Assembly: GCF_000473365.1 (NCBI RefSeq)
Contig: NZ_KI421517.1
Span: 951,363 to 1,015,362 of the forward strand
DNA length: 64,000 bases
Direction of reading: 5' to 3'
DNA from: Adhaeribacter aquaticus DSM 16391
GTDB taxonomy: Bacteria > Bacteroidota > Bacteroidia > Cytophagales > Hymenobacteraceae
Shown: positions 16,708 through 24,181 of the stretch, in pieces
Numbering within the stretch: the first letter of the stretch is position 1
Layout of the letters: every line of letters starts with the position of its first letter
Position numbers and translations under genes: made by a program
The notes under the pieces: model-generated
The model's input: only the letters and a program-made list of their open reading frames with translations
What the model was told of the DNA's origin: nothing
The model's database searches: none

Positions 16708-18846
16708 ATGCTTAGTTTTCGTTCCGAATTAGAGAATCCGATAGTACAGAAGGAAATTATTGAGCTGGACAAGAAAATACGGATGTTTCGGGAAGGCCAG
16801 ATTCCGGATGAGAAATTCCGTAGTTTGCGTCTGACACGTGGTATCTATGGTCAGCGCCAGCCAGGCGTACAAATGATCCGGATCAAATTACCTTTTGGTA
16901 AAGTTACGGTTAAGCAGTTGTACCGCATCAGTGATGTTTCGGACGAGTATGCTTCTAAAAACCTGCACTTAACTACCCGTCAGGATATTCAGATACACTT
17001 TGTAAGCTTAGACCGCACGCCGGAGCTTTGGAATAAATTAGCAGAAGACGACATTACGTTACGGGAAGCTTGCGGTAATACCGTACGGAACGTAACGGCT
17101 TCGCCTAATGCTGGTATCGATCCAAAAGAACCGTTTGATGTATCGCCTTACGCTTATGAAACTTTCCGTTACTTCCTGCGCAATCCTATTTGCCAGGACA
17201 TGGGACGGAAATTTAAAATTGCTTTTTCTTCCAGCGACGATGATACTGCCTTCTCCTATATCCATGACTTAGGATTTATTCCGAAGGTTCAGATTGAGAA
17301 TGGCCAGGAAGTTCGTGGATTTAAAGTAATGGTAGCCGGTGGTTTAGGGGCACAACCTATGTTGGCGCACCCGGCTTACGAATTCTTACCAGAAGATCAG
17401 ATTATTCCGTTTACCGAAGCTGTTATCCGGGTATTCGACCGCCATGGTGAGCGTGTTAGCCGGAACAAGGCGCGTATGAAGTACCTGATTCAAAAAATTG
17501 GCTTTGATGCTTTTATGGAACTGGTAACTCAGGAACGTACCGCTAATAAAGCTAAATCGTTTGTAATCGATAGAAACAGTGTACCAGAAGCAGGCCCGGC
17601 TCCCGAAAGAGAAGTGCCAGCGGTTACTGTTAACAACCAGGCAATGTACGATGATTGGTATAAAACCAATGTTTTCGAACAAAAGCAAAAAGGTTACTAT
17701 GGGGTTTGGGTACGCGTATTAAAAGGCGATATCAGCACCGAGAAAGCCAGAGTTATTGCTAAACTGGTTTCAGAATTTGCTGCGGATGACATCCGGATTA
17801 CACCAAATCAGGGCTTATTATTTAAATACGTACGTCCGGAAGCATTACCTTATGTGTTCCATGTACTAAACAGCCTAGGTTTTGCTTTACCAGGTTTTGA
17901 TAGCACCACTGATATTACTACCTGTCCGGGTACTGATACCTGTAACTTAGGTATTACCAACAGTATGGACCTGGCCGCGGTGTTAGAGCGCATGATGCTG
18001 GACGAATTTCCGGACTTGATTTATAACAACGATATCAAAATAAAAATCAGTGGCTGTATGAACTCCTGCGGCCAGCATGGTTTAGCCCAGATTGGGTTCC
18101 ACGGCAGCTCTATCAAACATGGTGCTAACGTAATTCCGGCCCTACAGGTAATGCTGGGTGGTGGTACGGTTGGTAACGGAGTAGGCCGTACAGCCGATCG
18201 CGTAGTTAAAGTTCCTACAAAAAAAGGACCGCATATTTTGCGTACGTTGTTCAACGATTTTGAAGCTAACCACCAGGAAGGTGAGTTATTCAACGAATAC
18301 TACGACCGTCAGGGTAAAAACTATTTTTATACCTTACTAAAACCATTAGCAGATTTAACTAAACTGGAGCCAGGCGATTATGTAGACTGGGGCCACGTAG
18401 AAGAATTCGTTACAGCTATTGGAGTTGGTGAGTGTGCCGGCGTAATGATTGATTTGGTTGCTACTTTATTGTTCGAATCAGAAGAAAAAGCAGAATGGGC
18501 TAACGAAGCCTTACAACAAGGCCAATATGCCGATTCTATTTACCATAGCTACAGTGTATTTGTAAGCACCGCTAAAGCTTTATTACTGGCTAAAAGTGTA
18601 GGTGCAAATACGCAAGTTGGTATTATTAATGATTTCGAAACGCATTTTGTACAAGATGGTACTTTTACATTTGAACCTGATTTCAAATCAGTAGTAATGC
18701 AAATTAACCAGAACGAACCAAATGCTGAATTTGCGGCTAAATATTTAAATGAGGCCCTTAACTTCCTGGAAGCTGCGAAAGTACACCGTAACGAAGAAGT
18801 TAAACGTCCGGAAGTATTGGATAATTTATTGAAAGTAAATATTTAA
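16708..18846 (+). CDS. sulfite/nitrite reductase with C-terminal HEPN-like extension
   Basis: 712 residues. Two ferredoxin-like half-domains and siroheme/4Fe-4S half-domains cover about 1-560. Cluster ligands are visible as Cys406 and Cys412 in 'TCPGTDTCNLG' and Cys450 and Cys454 in 'SGCMNSCGQHG'. The siroheme-contact 'HLTTRQDIQIHFV' block is present. It reduces sulfite to sulfide (or nitrite to ammonia). The last ~130 residues form an all-helical region resembling the HEPN domain that database entries assign to this Bacteroidota group (from memory). The next genes make siroheme, carry a sulfur-type permease and form homocysteine, so sulfite is the likelier substrate. A strong terminator follows the stop. 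Confidence 0.88.
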   Translation: MLSFRSELENPIVQKEIIELDKKIRMFREGQIPDEKFRSLRLTRGIYGQRQPGVQMIRIKLPFGKVTVKQLYRISDVSDEYASKNLHLTTRQDIQIHFVSLDRTPELWNKLAEDDITLREACGNTVRNVTASPNAGIDPKEPFDVSPYAYETFRYFLRNPICQDMGRKFKIAFSSSDDDTAFSYIHDLGFIPKVQIENGQEVRGFKVMVAGGLGAQPMLAHPAYEFLPEDQIIPFTEAVIRVFDRHGERVSRNKARMKYLIQKIGFDAFMELVTQERTANKAKSFVIDRNSVPEAGPAPEREVPAVTVNNQAMYDDWYKTNVFEQKQKGYYGVWVRVLKGDISTEKARVIAKLVSEFAADDIRITPNQGLLFKYVRPEALPYVFHVLNSLGFALPGFDSTTDITTCPGTDTCNLGITNSMDLAAVLERMMLDEFPDLIYNNDIKIKISGCMNSCGQHGLAQIGFHGSSIKHGANVIPALQVMLGGGTVGNGVGRTADRVVKVPTKKGPHILRTLFNDFEANHQEGELFNEYYDRQGKNYFYTLLKPLADLTKLEPGDYVDWGHVEEFVTAIGVGECAGVMIDLVATLLFESEEKAEWANEALQQGQYADSIYHSYSVFVSTAKALLLAKSVGANTQVGIINDFETHFVQDGTFTFEPDFKSVVMQINQNEPNAEFAAKYLNEALNFLEAAKVHRNEEVKRPEVLDNLLKVNI

Positions 18847-18849
18847 TTT

Positions 18850-18892
18850 AAAGTTAGGTAAGCTAAAGCTTACCTAACTTTTTCTATTTTTG
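18850..18892 (+). terminator. terminator after the reductase, followed by a -7 box
   Basis: Near-perfect stem 18850-18864 / 18867-18881 followed by TTTCTATTTTTG. The same T-rich end contains TATTTTTG (18885-18892), an exact TAnnTTTG match, so the siroheme gene may have its own promoter right at the terminator. Confidence 0.75.
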
Positions 18893-18924
18893 TATACTAA
18901 TTCTATCGACAAATATTATTTCAA

Positions 18925-20460
18925 GTGTTATCCGAAACCGAGAAGACAACAACTACTACTGAAAACCACTTATTCCCGGTTTTTCTAAAGCTGCACGAAC
19001 TCCATACATTAATTGTGGGCGGCGGATATGTAGGAGAAGAAAAAATTACCGCTGTTCTGCGCAATAGCCCGGAAGCCACTATAACCTTAGTAGCACCAGA
19101 AATCAGACCAGAAATTGCCATTCTGGTAGAACAGTATCCTAATCTAACCTTAATTCAGAAAGAGTTTTCCCCGGAAGACCTTGATGGCAAAGATTTAGTA
19201 ATTGCTGCTACTAATAATAAAGCTGTTAACTCAGAAGTGAAAACCGCGGCGAAAGCCCGGAAAATGTTAGCCAACGTGGCCGACACCCCGGAAGAATGCG
19301 ATTTTTACTTAAGCTCTATTGTGCAGAAGGGCAATTTAAAAATTGCTATTTCCACCAATGGCAAATCACCTACCGTAGCCAAGCGGGTAAAAGAGGTTTT
19401 AAATGAGACTTTCCCGGACGAGATTGAAGATGTACTGCAAAACATGGAGCAAATCCGAAATTCATTAAAAGGAGATTTTGCCCAAAAAGTGAAACAGCTG
19501 AATGAGGTAACTGCTTCGCTCGTACAAAATCCGGATGCCCAAGCCCTTGCTCCTGCCCCAGAGGTGCAGAAACCTATTTTCATCCGTCACAGCTGGAAAT
19601 TTAGAATACTGATCGGTTTATCGGCTTTGGCTTTAATGATTATTGGCCATGTGCTGTTCAGCTTTATTCCGGTTGACGAGTTAAGTGGCTTTGCAGTACA
19701 AACCTACAATAGCCTGGACGAAGATATTTTATGGTTTATGCTGGGTGGTTTTATTGCCCAAATGATTGATGGTGCCCTGGGTATGGCATACGGCGTAAGT
19801 GCTACCACCTTTTTATTATCTTTTGGGGTTCCACCGGCGGCGGCCAGCGCTAGCGTACATGCTTCCGAAATATTTACCAGTGGTGTTTCCGGTTTGATGC
19901 ACCTGCGTTTTGGTAATGTAAACAGTAAACTATTTAAAACCTTATTACTACCGGGTGTGTTAGGGGCTATCTTAGGCGCCTATGTTTTATCATCTGCCGA
20001 AGAATACGCCCACGTAATAAAGCCAATTGTTGCCGTATACACTTTTTGCTTAGGATTTGTAATTATTCGGAAAGCCCTTCAACAACATACCAAGAAAAAG
20101 AAGATCCGTAAAATGGGCTTATTGGCTCTTACCGGTGGTTTTCTGGATTCTATCGGTGGAGGTGGTTGGGGCCCAATCGTTTCGTCATCCCTGATTGCTA
20201 GTGGTCGTCACCCGATGTATACCATTGGATCAGTTAACTTAACTGAATTCTTTGTGTCCTTTGCCAGTTCCGCCACCTTTATTACCCTTATTGGCTTAGA
20301 CCATTGGCAGGTAGTACTGGGCCTGGTATTAGGAGGCATGGTAGCAGCGCCAATTGCTGCTGTTGCAGCCCGCCGCTTACCTGTTAAAACCATGATGATA
20401 TTGGTAGGTTTAGTTGTAATAATTGTCAGTATGCGTAATATATATACCTCCTTATTTTAG
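18925..20460 (+). CDS. siroheme synthase (CysG N-terminal type) fused to a TSUP permease
   Basis: 511 residues from a GTG at 18925; an in-frame TAA at 18898-18900 and the absence of ATG before the fold fix this start. Residues about 15-210 are a precorrin-2 dehydrogenase/ferrochelatase: NAD motif 'LIVGGGYVGEEK', 'VIAATNNKAVN', 'NVADTPEECDF', 'IAISTNGKSPTVAKRV'. Residues about 220-511 are an eight-helix TauE/SafE (TSUP) permease with 'GGFIAQMIDGALGMAYG' and the repeat 'GGFLDSIGGGGWGP'. The N-terminal half makes the siroheme cofactor needed by the upstream reductase; the C-terminal half probably moves sulfite, sulfate or an organosulfur anion. The linker (about 205-225, 'QALAPAPEVQKP') is Pro/Ala-rich. 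No frameshift: one continuous frame. Confidence 0.93.
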   Translation: MLSETEKTTTTTENHLFPVFLKLHELHTLIVGGGYVGEEKITAVLRNSPEATITLVAPEIRPEIAILVEQYPNLTLIQKEFSPEDLDGKDLVIAATNNKAVNSEVKTAAKARKMLANVADTPEECDFYLSSIVQKGNLKIAISTNGKSPTVAKRVKEVLNETFPDEIEDVLQNMEQIRNSLKGDFAQKVKQLNEVTASLVQNPDAQALAPAPEVQKPIFIRHSWKFRILIGLSALALMIIGHVLFSFIPVDELSGFAVQTYNSLDEDILWFMLGGFIAQMIDGALGMAYGVSATTFLLSFGVPPAAASASVHASEIFTSGVSGLMHLRFGNVNSKLFKTLLLPGVLGAILGAYVLSSAEEYAHVIKPIVAVYTFCLGFVIIRKALQQHTKKKKIRKMGLLALTGGFLDSIGGGGWGPIVSSSLIASGRHPMYTIGSVNLTEFFVSFASSATFITLIGLDHWQVVLGLVLGGMVAAPIAAVAARRLPVKTMMILVGLVVIIVSMRNIYTSLF

Positions 20461-20511
20461 ACTTAATCTGATCTGAAAACTATCATCTAGTTTAGCTATA
20501 AACTTCTTTTT

Positions 20512-20570
20512 TAGCTTTTCTGCCTTTAGATTTTACCAGGTAATATTTAAAGGCAGAAAAGCTAGTTTTA
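20512..20570 (+). terminator. terminator of the siroheme/TSUP gene
   Basis: Perfect 17-bp stem (20512-20528 with 20548-20564), followed by GTTTTAT. It isolates the siroheme gene from the SAM-controlled gene. Confidence 0.8.
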
Positions 20571-20610
20571 TATAAGCTAACCAGAATTAGCAATTACACA
20601 AAAAGTTGCT

Positions 20611-20645
20611 TACTTTTGCACCCATATTACGCTTCCCTACTTTTG
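20611..20645 (+). promoter_or_regulatory. twin promoter boxes before the SAM riboswitch
   Basis: TACTTTTG occurs at 20611-20618 and again at 20638-20645; both fit TAnnTTTG. The TTTG of the first (20615-20618) lies 19 bases upstream of the second, exactly where a -33 TTTG is expected. The inferred start from the second box is about 20649-20650. Confidence 0.6.
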
Positions 20646-20649
20646 AGGA

Positions 20650-20754
20650 TTGATTTATAAAGAAGAGGCGAGAGAATAGGCTCCGTGACCCTCTGGCAAC
20701 CGCAGACAAACTGAAAGGTGCCAAATCCTATCCCAAATGGGAAATATAAACCAA
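20650..20754 (+). ncRNA. SAM-I (S-box) riboswitch
   Basis: The conserved core 'TGGCAACC' (from 20694) followed by a short P3 hairpin (CAG...CTG) and 'AAGGTGCCAAATCC' (20715-20728) is diagnostic of the S-box. P1 pairs 20650-20659 with 20745-20754 (one mismatch). P4 is the CCC-AAAT-GGG hairpin near 20732-20741. The P1 3' strand ends five bases before the ATG, leaving no room for a terminator, so control by SAM is probably at translation initiation. The aptamer precedes a homocysteine-forming enzyme, as expected. Confidence 0.88.
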
Positions 20755-20759
20755 TAAAA

Positions 20760-21926
20760 ATGAACAAAGACACAGAAATTATCCGTACCCAGAGTGGCCA
20801 ATCACAGAATCGTGAACACTCCGTTCCGCTTTACTTAACATCCAGCTTTACTTTTGAATCGGCTGAACAAGCCAGATCCTTATTTGCTGACGAGATTGAA
20901 GGCAATATTTACTCCCGCTTCTCTAACCCGAACACATCAGAATTTATTGAAAAAATGTGTTTGCTGGAAGGCGCTGAAGATGGTTTTGCTTTCGCTACTG
21001 GTATGGCTGCCGTTTTTGTTGGATTTGGCGCTTTTTTACAGGCCGGCGATCACGTACTAGCTGCCCGTTCTGTTTTTGGCTCTTCGCACCAGTTGCTTAC
21101 TAAAGTGTTACCGAAATGGGGCATTACCAGCTCTTACGCCGATGTAAGTAAACCAGAAGAATGGGAAAGCTTAATTCAGCCAAATACCAAGTTAATCTTC
21201 ATTGAAACGCCTTCTAACCCGCAATTAGAGTTAATAGATTTAGAATGGTTAGGCAACCTGAAACGGAAGCATAACTTAATTTTAAGTGTAGATAATTGCT
21301 TTGCTACGCCTTACTTACAAACCCCAATTGCATTTGGCGCTGATTTAGTGATTCACTCGGCTACTAAATTTATTGATGGCCAGGGCCGTGTTTTAGGTGG
21401 TGCTATCTTAGGCCGGAAAGATTTAATTTCAGAAGTTAGATTTTTTGCGCGCCATACCGGTCCTTCTATGTCGCCGTTTAATGCTTGGATTTTGTCTAAG
21501 AGCCTGGAGACTTTACCAGTGCGGATGGATCGCCATTGTAGCAGTGCTTTAGCTTTAGCCGAACAATTAGATGGACACGCTGAATTAGAATCGGTAGCTT
21601 ATCCGTTTTTGCCTTCTTTCCCACAATATGAGTTGGCCAAGAAACAAATGAAGCAAGGTGGCGGCATTGTAACTTTAATTGTGAAGGGTGGCTACGAGCG
21701 GGCACATAAATTTATTGATGCCCTGCAAATGCTTTCAAAAACGTCTAACTTAGGCGATTCCCGCACCACCATCACGCATCCTGCTTCTACCACGCATTCT
21801 AAACTTACTTTAGAAGAGCGCGAAGCAGTAGGCATTTTTGATGGATTAGTACGTATTTCGGTAGGCTTAGAGAACAAAGAAGATATTATTCAGGATATAG
21901 AAAGAGCGCTGGAAGCTTCTAAATAA
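20760..21926 (+). CDS. metZ: O-succinyl/O-acetylhomoserine sulfhydrylase
   Basis: 388 residues from the ATG at 20760; the frame is open further upstream, but that part is riboswitch sequence. Cys/Met-metabolism PLP enzyme: PLP lysine Lys203 in 'VIHSATKFIDGQGRVLGG', Tyr/Arg 'YSRFSNPN' and 'TSNLGDSRTTITHPAS' segments. The 'TKFIDGQGR' form is typical of MetZ (O-succinylhomoserine sulfhydrylase), though O-acetylhomoserine cannot be excluded. It uses sulfide from the upstream reductase to make homocysteine. Expression is expected to fall when SAM is high, through the riboswitch. A strong terminator follows. Confidence 0.92.
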   Translation: MNKDTEIIRTQSGQSQNREHSVPLYLTSSFTFESAEQARSLFADEIEGNIYSRFSNPNTSEFIEKMCLLEGAEDGFAFATGMAAVFVGFGAFLQAGDHVLAARSVFGSSHQLLTKVLPKWGITSSYADVSKPEEWESLIQPNTKLIFIETPSNPQLELIDLEWLGNLKRKHNLILSVDNCFATPYLQTPIAFGADLVIHSATKFIDGQGRVLGGAILGRKDLISEVRFFARHTGPSMSPFNAWILSKSLETLPVRMDRHCSSALALAEQLDGHAELESVAYPFLPSFPQYELAKKQMKQGGGIVTLIVKGGYERAHKFIDALQMLSKTSNLGDSRTTITHPASTTHSKLTLEEREAVGIFDGLVRISVGLENKEDIIQDIERALEASK

Positions 21927-21937
21927 ATAAGTATAAA

Positions 21938-21986
21938 TAATAATACCACCCCCATCTGTAAGAATCAGGGGTGGTATTATTATTTT
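21938..21986 (+). terminator. terminator of the sulfhydrylase gene
   Basis: Perfect 15-bp stem (21938-21952 with 21968-21982), loop of 15 bases, then TTTT. Confidence 0.8.
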
Positions 21987-22032
21987 GAAATGTAAACAAT
22001 GTTCTGAATTTTGTCCGGCTCCTACTTTAACT

Positions 22033-22935
22033 ATGCGTAAGCTTCATTATTATTTAGTTGATGTTTTCACCGACGAAGTTTTTGGTGGCAACCAGTTAGC
22101 CGTTTTCCCGGAAGGACAGGAAGTACCAGAGCATCTGATGCAAAAAATTGCCAAGGAGCTTAACCTTTCCGAAACTACTTTTGTTTTACCCCCGGTAAAT
22201 CCGGCTAATGATATCAAGTTACGTATTTTCACCCCTGGTAAAGAACTACCCATGGCCGGACATCCTACCATAGGTACTGCGTTTGTATTACTGCAAAAGG
22301 AATACCTAACCGCAAAAAATAACCAACTAATTTTTGAGGAGGGTGTGGGCGATATTGTAATTGATATTGAGGAGCAGAATAAGGTCCTAAGTAAAATAAC
22401 TATGGGGCAGCCTTTACCACAGTTTGGGCAAACTTTCACCGACACTCAGGTTTTAGCCGATCTACTATCTCTTTCTCCGGCAGATATTGAAACTTCTCTT
22501 CCGGCCCAGGTGGTATCATGCGGGGTTCCTTTTTTTTATATTCCACTTAAAACATTGGATGCAGTAAAAAAAGCTAAACTCCGAGCTGATGTTCTGGAAA
22601 AAGAATTAAATACGATTGGAGCCGAAAGTGTTTTTCTTTTTTCTACCCAAACAGAATTACCAGGCAACACTGTACATGGCCGCATGTTTGCCCCCGCTTT
22701 TGGCATTCCTGAAGATCCGGCCACCGGAAGTGCAGCAGGACCATTGGGTTGCTACCTGGTTAAATATGGTCTCACGCCAGAGCAATCTGTTTTCAAAATT
22801 ATCTGTGAACAAGGTTTTGAAATGGGCAGGCCCAGCATTTTACATATTACCATTGAGCAAAGCCAAAATAAAATTACTTCTGTAAAAGTGGGCGGCAATA
22901 GTGCATTTGTAGGCGAAGGGTACCTTTACTTATAA
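22033..22935 (+). CDS. PhzF-family isomerase
   Basis: 300 residues from the ATG at 22033; the frame extends 16 codons upstream to a TTG inside terminator sequence, which I reject. Features of PhzF/YddE: 'VDVFTDEVFGGNQLAVF' N-terminus, catalytic-Glu segment 'LNLSETTFV', 'RIFTPGKELPMAGHPTIGTA', and in the second pseudo-symmetric half 'GIPEDPATGSAAGPLGCYL'. Family members isomerise small metabolites by proton shuttling (DHHA in phenazine synthesis), but most chromosomal copies have unknown substrates. No phenazine genes lie nearby. Monocistronic, cytosolic. Confidence 0.9.
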   Translation: MRKLHYYLVDVFTDEVFGGNQLAVFPEGQEVPEHLMQKIAKELNLSETTFVLPPVNPANDIKLRIFTPGKELPMAGHPTIGTAFVLLQKEYLTAKNNQLIFEEGVGDIVIDIEEQNKVLSKITMGQPLPQFGQTFTDTQVLADLLSLSPADIETSLPAQVVSCGVPFFYIPLKTLDAVKKAKLRADVLEKELNTIGAESVFLFSTQTELPGNTVHGRMFAPAFGIPEDPATGSAAGPLGCYLVKYGLTPEQSVFKIICEQGFEMGRPSILHITIEQSQNKITSVKVGGNSAFVGEGYLYL

Positions 22936-23330
22936 AAAAACAGTGGGTGGCAGTACCTATATTTAGCAGGATTAAAATCAGATATCTTAATAAATTCAAA
23001 ATCACCCCTTAAAAACTAACCTAGTACGTATAGGAACGTACTATATTAAAATTTCTTACTATTTAAGGAAACGCTGGTTCTTTGTACTTTTCTATTGTTT
23101 ATTACCCTGCACAACTAATAGGGCTTAGCCCCGTCAGGCATAATTTTCCGTGTTCCAGGTTATGGGTTTTAGGTAATATATAAAACAGGGTAACAACTGC
23201 AGAAAAAAAACAAAGATTAGTTAGGCAATATATTTTATTTATTTAATGTTTGTACTAATGATTACATCTTATTAATTTATTCATAAATCTTTTTATCATT
23301 CCTTATTTTCTTTCATTAATTACTTAGAAC
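22936..23330. other. intergenic region with inverted repeats
   Basis: No gene seen. An 8-bp inverted repeat lies at 23022-23029/23036-23043. A second pair (23102-23109 with 23186-23193) encloses a small GGGC-TTA-GCCC hairpin, so a structured transcript is conceivable. It also holds the promoter of the collagen-like lipoprotein, not located. Confidence 0.4.
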
Positions 23331-23903
23331 ATGAAGAATTTACTACACTTTGTTTTTATTTTGGCTTTGTTGTTTTCACAAGCATGTAAGGGCCCTGAAG
23401 GGGCAGAAGGACCTCCGGGACCAGCAGGACCGGCAGGACCAGCGGGACCGGCAGGACCAGCGGGAGCTTCATCAACAGCCACTGTTGTAGATGTGACCCA
23501 GGTTAATTTTACTGCTGAAAATCAGTACTCTTCCGGTTTGAATTTCTCTCAGGCTAATATTACCCTAGGCGCCTCTGATGTAGTATTGGTTTATATTTTG
23601 GCTGCCGTTCAGAATAATATGCCTTTCTGGAGCCCTTTACCACAAACCTACTACACCAACAATGATGCTATTACCTATAACTTTGCCTTTGCCCAGGCAG
23701 GAGTTATTATATTTTTAGATGCCGCAAAACCAGAGGATTTATCTAATGATTTTACTACAAATCAAACCTTTAGAATTGTAGTGGTTCCTGGTGCACCTAA
23801 AACAGGAAGATTAGCCGGAAAACTACCAGACTACAAAAACTACAAAGAAGTAGCTGAGTACTATAACATAAACGAAAGCCAGGTAAAAAAAGTAAGTTTA
23901 TAA
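23331..23903 (+). CDS. collagen-like repeat lipoprotein
   Basis: 190 residues. Signal peptide with lipobox FSQAC (Cys19), then a run of Gly-X-Y triplets (about residues 21-46, mostly GPA) followed by a globular domain of about 140 residues with aromatic beta segments ('FWSPLPQTYYTNN'). Short collagen-like stalks on lipoproteins are common in Cytophagales and other Bacteroidota and probably trimerise the head at the cell surface. The head is not one I recognise. The triplets are encoded by near-identical 9-base units. Own terminator follows; the gene sits just before the SusC operon but is transcribed separately. Confidence 0.85.
   Translation: MKNLLHFVFILALLFSQACKGPEGAEGPPGPAGPAGPAGPAGPAGASSTATVVDVTQVNFTAENQYSSGLNFSQANITLGASDVVLVYILAAVQNNMPFWSPLPQTYYTNNDAITYNFAFAQAGVIIFLDAAKPEDLSNDFTTNQTFRIVVVPGAPKTGRLAGKLPDYKNYKEVAEYYNINESQVKKVSL
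23418..23462 (+). repeat. 9-bp tandem repeat coding for GPA triplets
   Basis: Five units of 9 bases (GGACCAGCA/GGACCGGCA and variants) lie head to tail and alternate between two forms, effectively an 18-bp period. Loss or gain of units stays in frame and would change stalk length. Confidence 0.85.
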
Positions 23904-23924
23904 AATAACTGGTGTTGCCCTTTT

Positions 23925-23960
23925 AAAAAGCTACTCTAAATTATGAGTAGCTTTTTTGTT
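23925..23960 (+). terminator. terminator of the collagen-like gene
   Basis: Perfect 12-bp stem (23925-23936 with 23945-23956) ending in a T-run and TTGTTT. Confidence 0.8.
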
Positions 23961-24181
23961 TAATAATCTTTGTCAAATAAGACCTCCTTTTACCACGTAG
24001 AAATTAAAAAATATTGAATTTATACGCTTAGCAATTTCTTGCCTTATTTATATAATAAATACCTTATTATTAGGTTATAAGGAGACCAATATTTAAATTA
24101 TCAAACTAAAATAATAAGTTTATTTTAGGTACTCATTAAATCCGGGAATATACTATACTACACGCTTACTCTCTATAATTT

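Noticed and set aside
20718-20759. N-terminal extension of the sulfhydrylase
   Set aside because: These codons are the 3' half of the SAM riboswitch; the real start is the ATG at 20760.
21985-22032. Cys-rich 16-residue extension of the PhzF protein
   Set aside because: It begins in the terminator of the preceding gene; the fold starts at the ATG at 22033.
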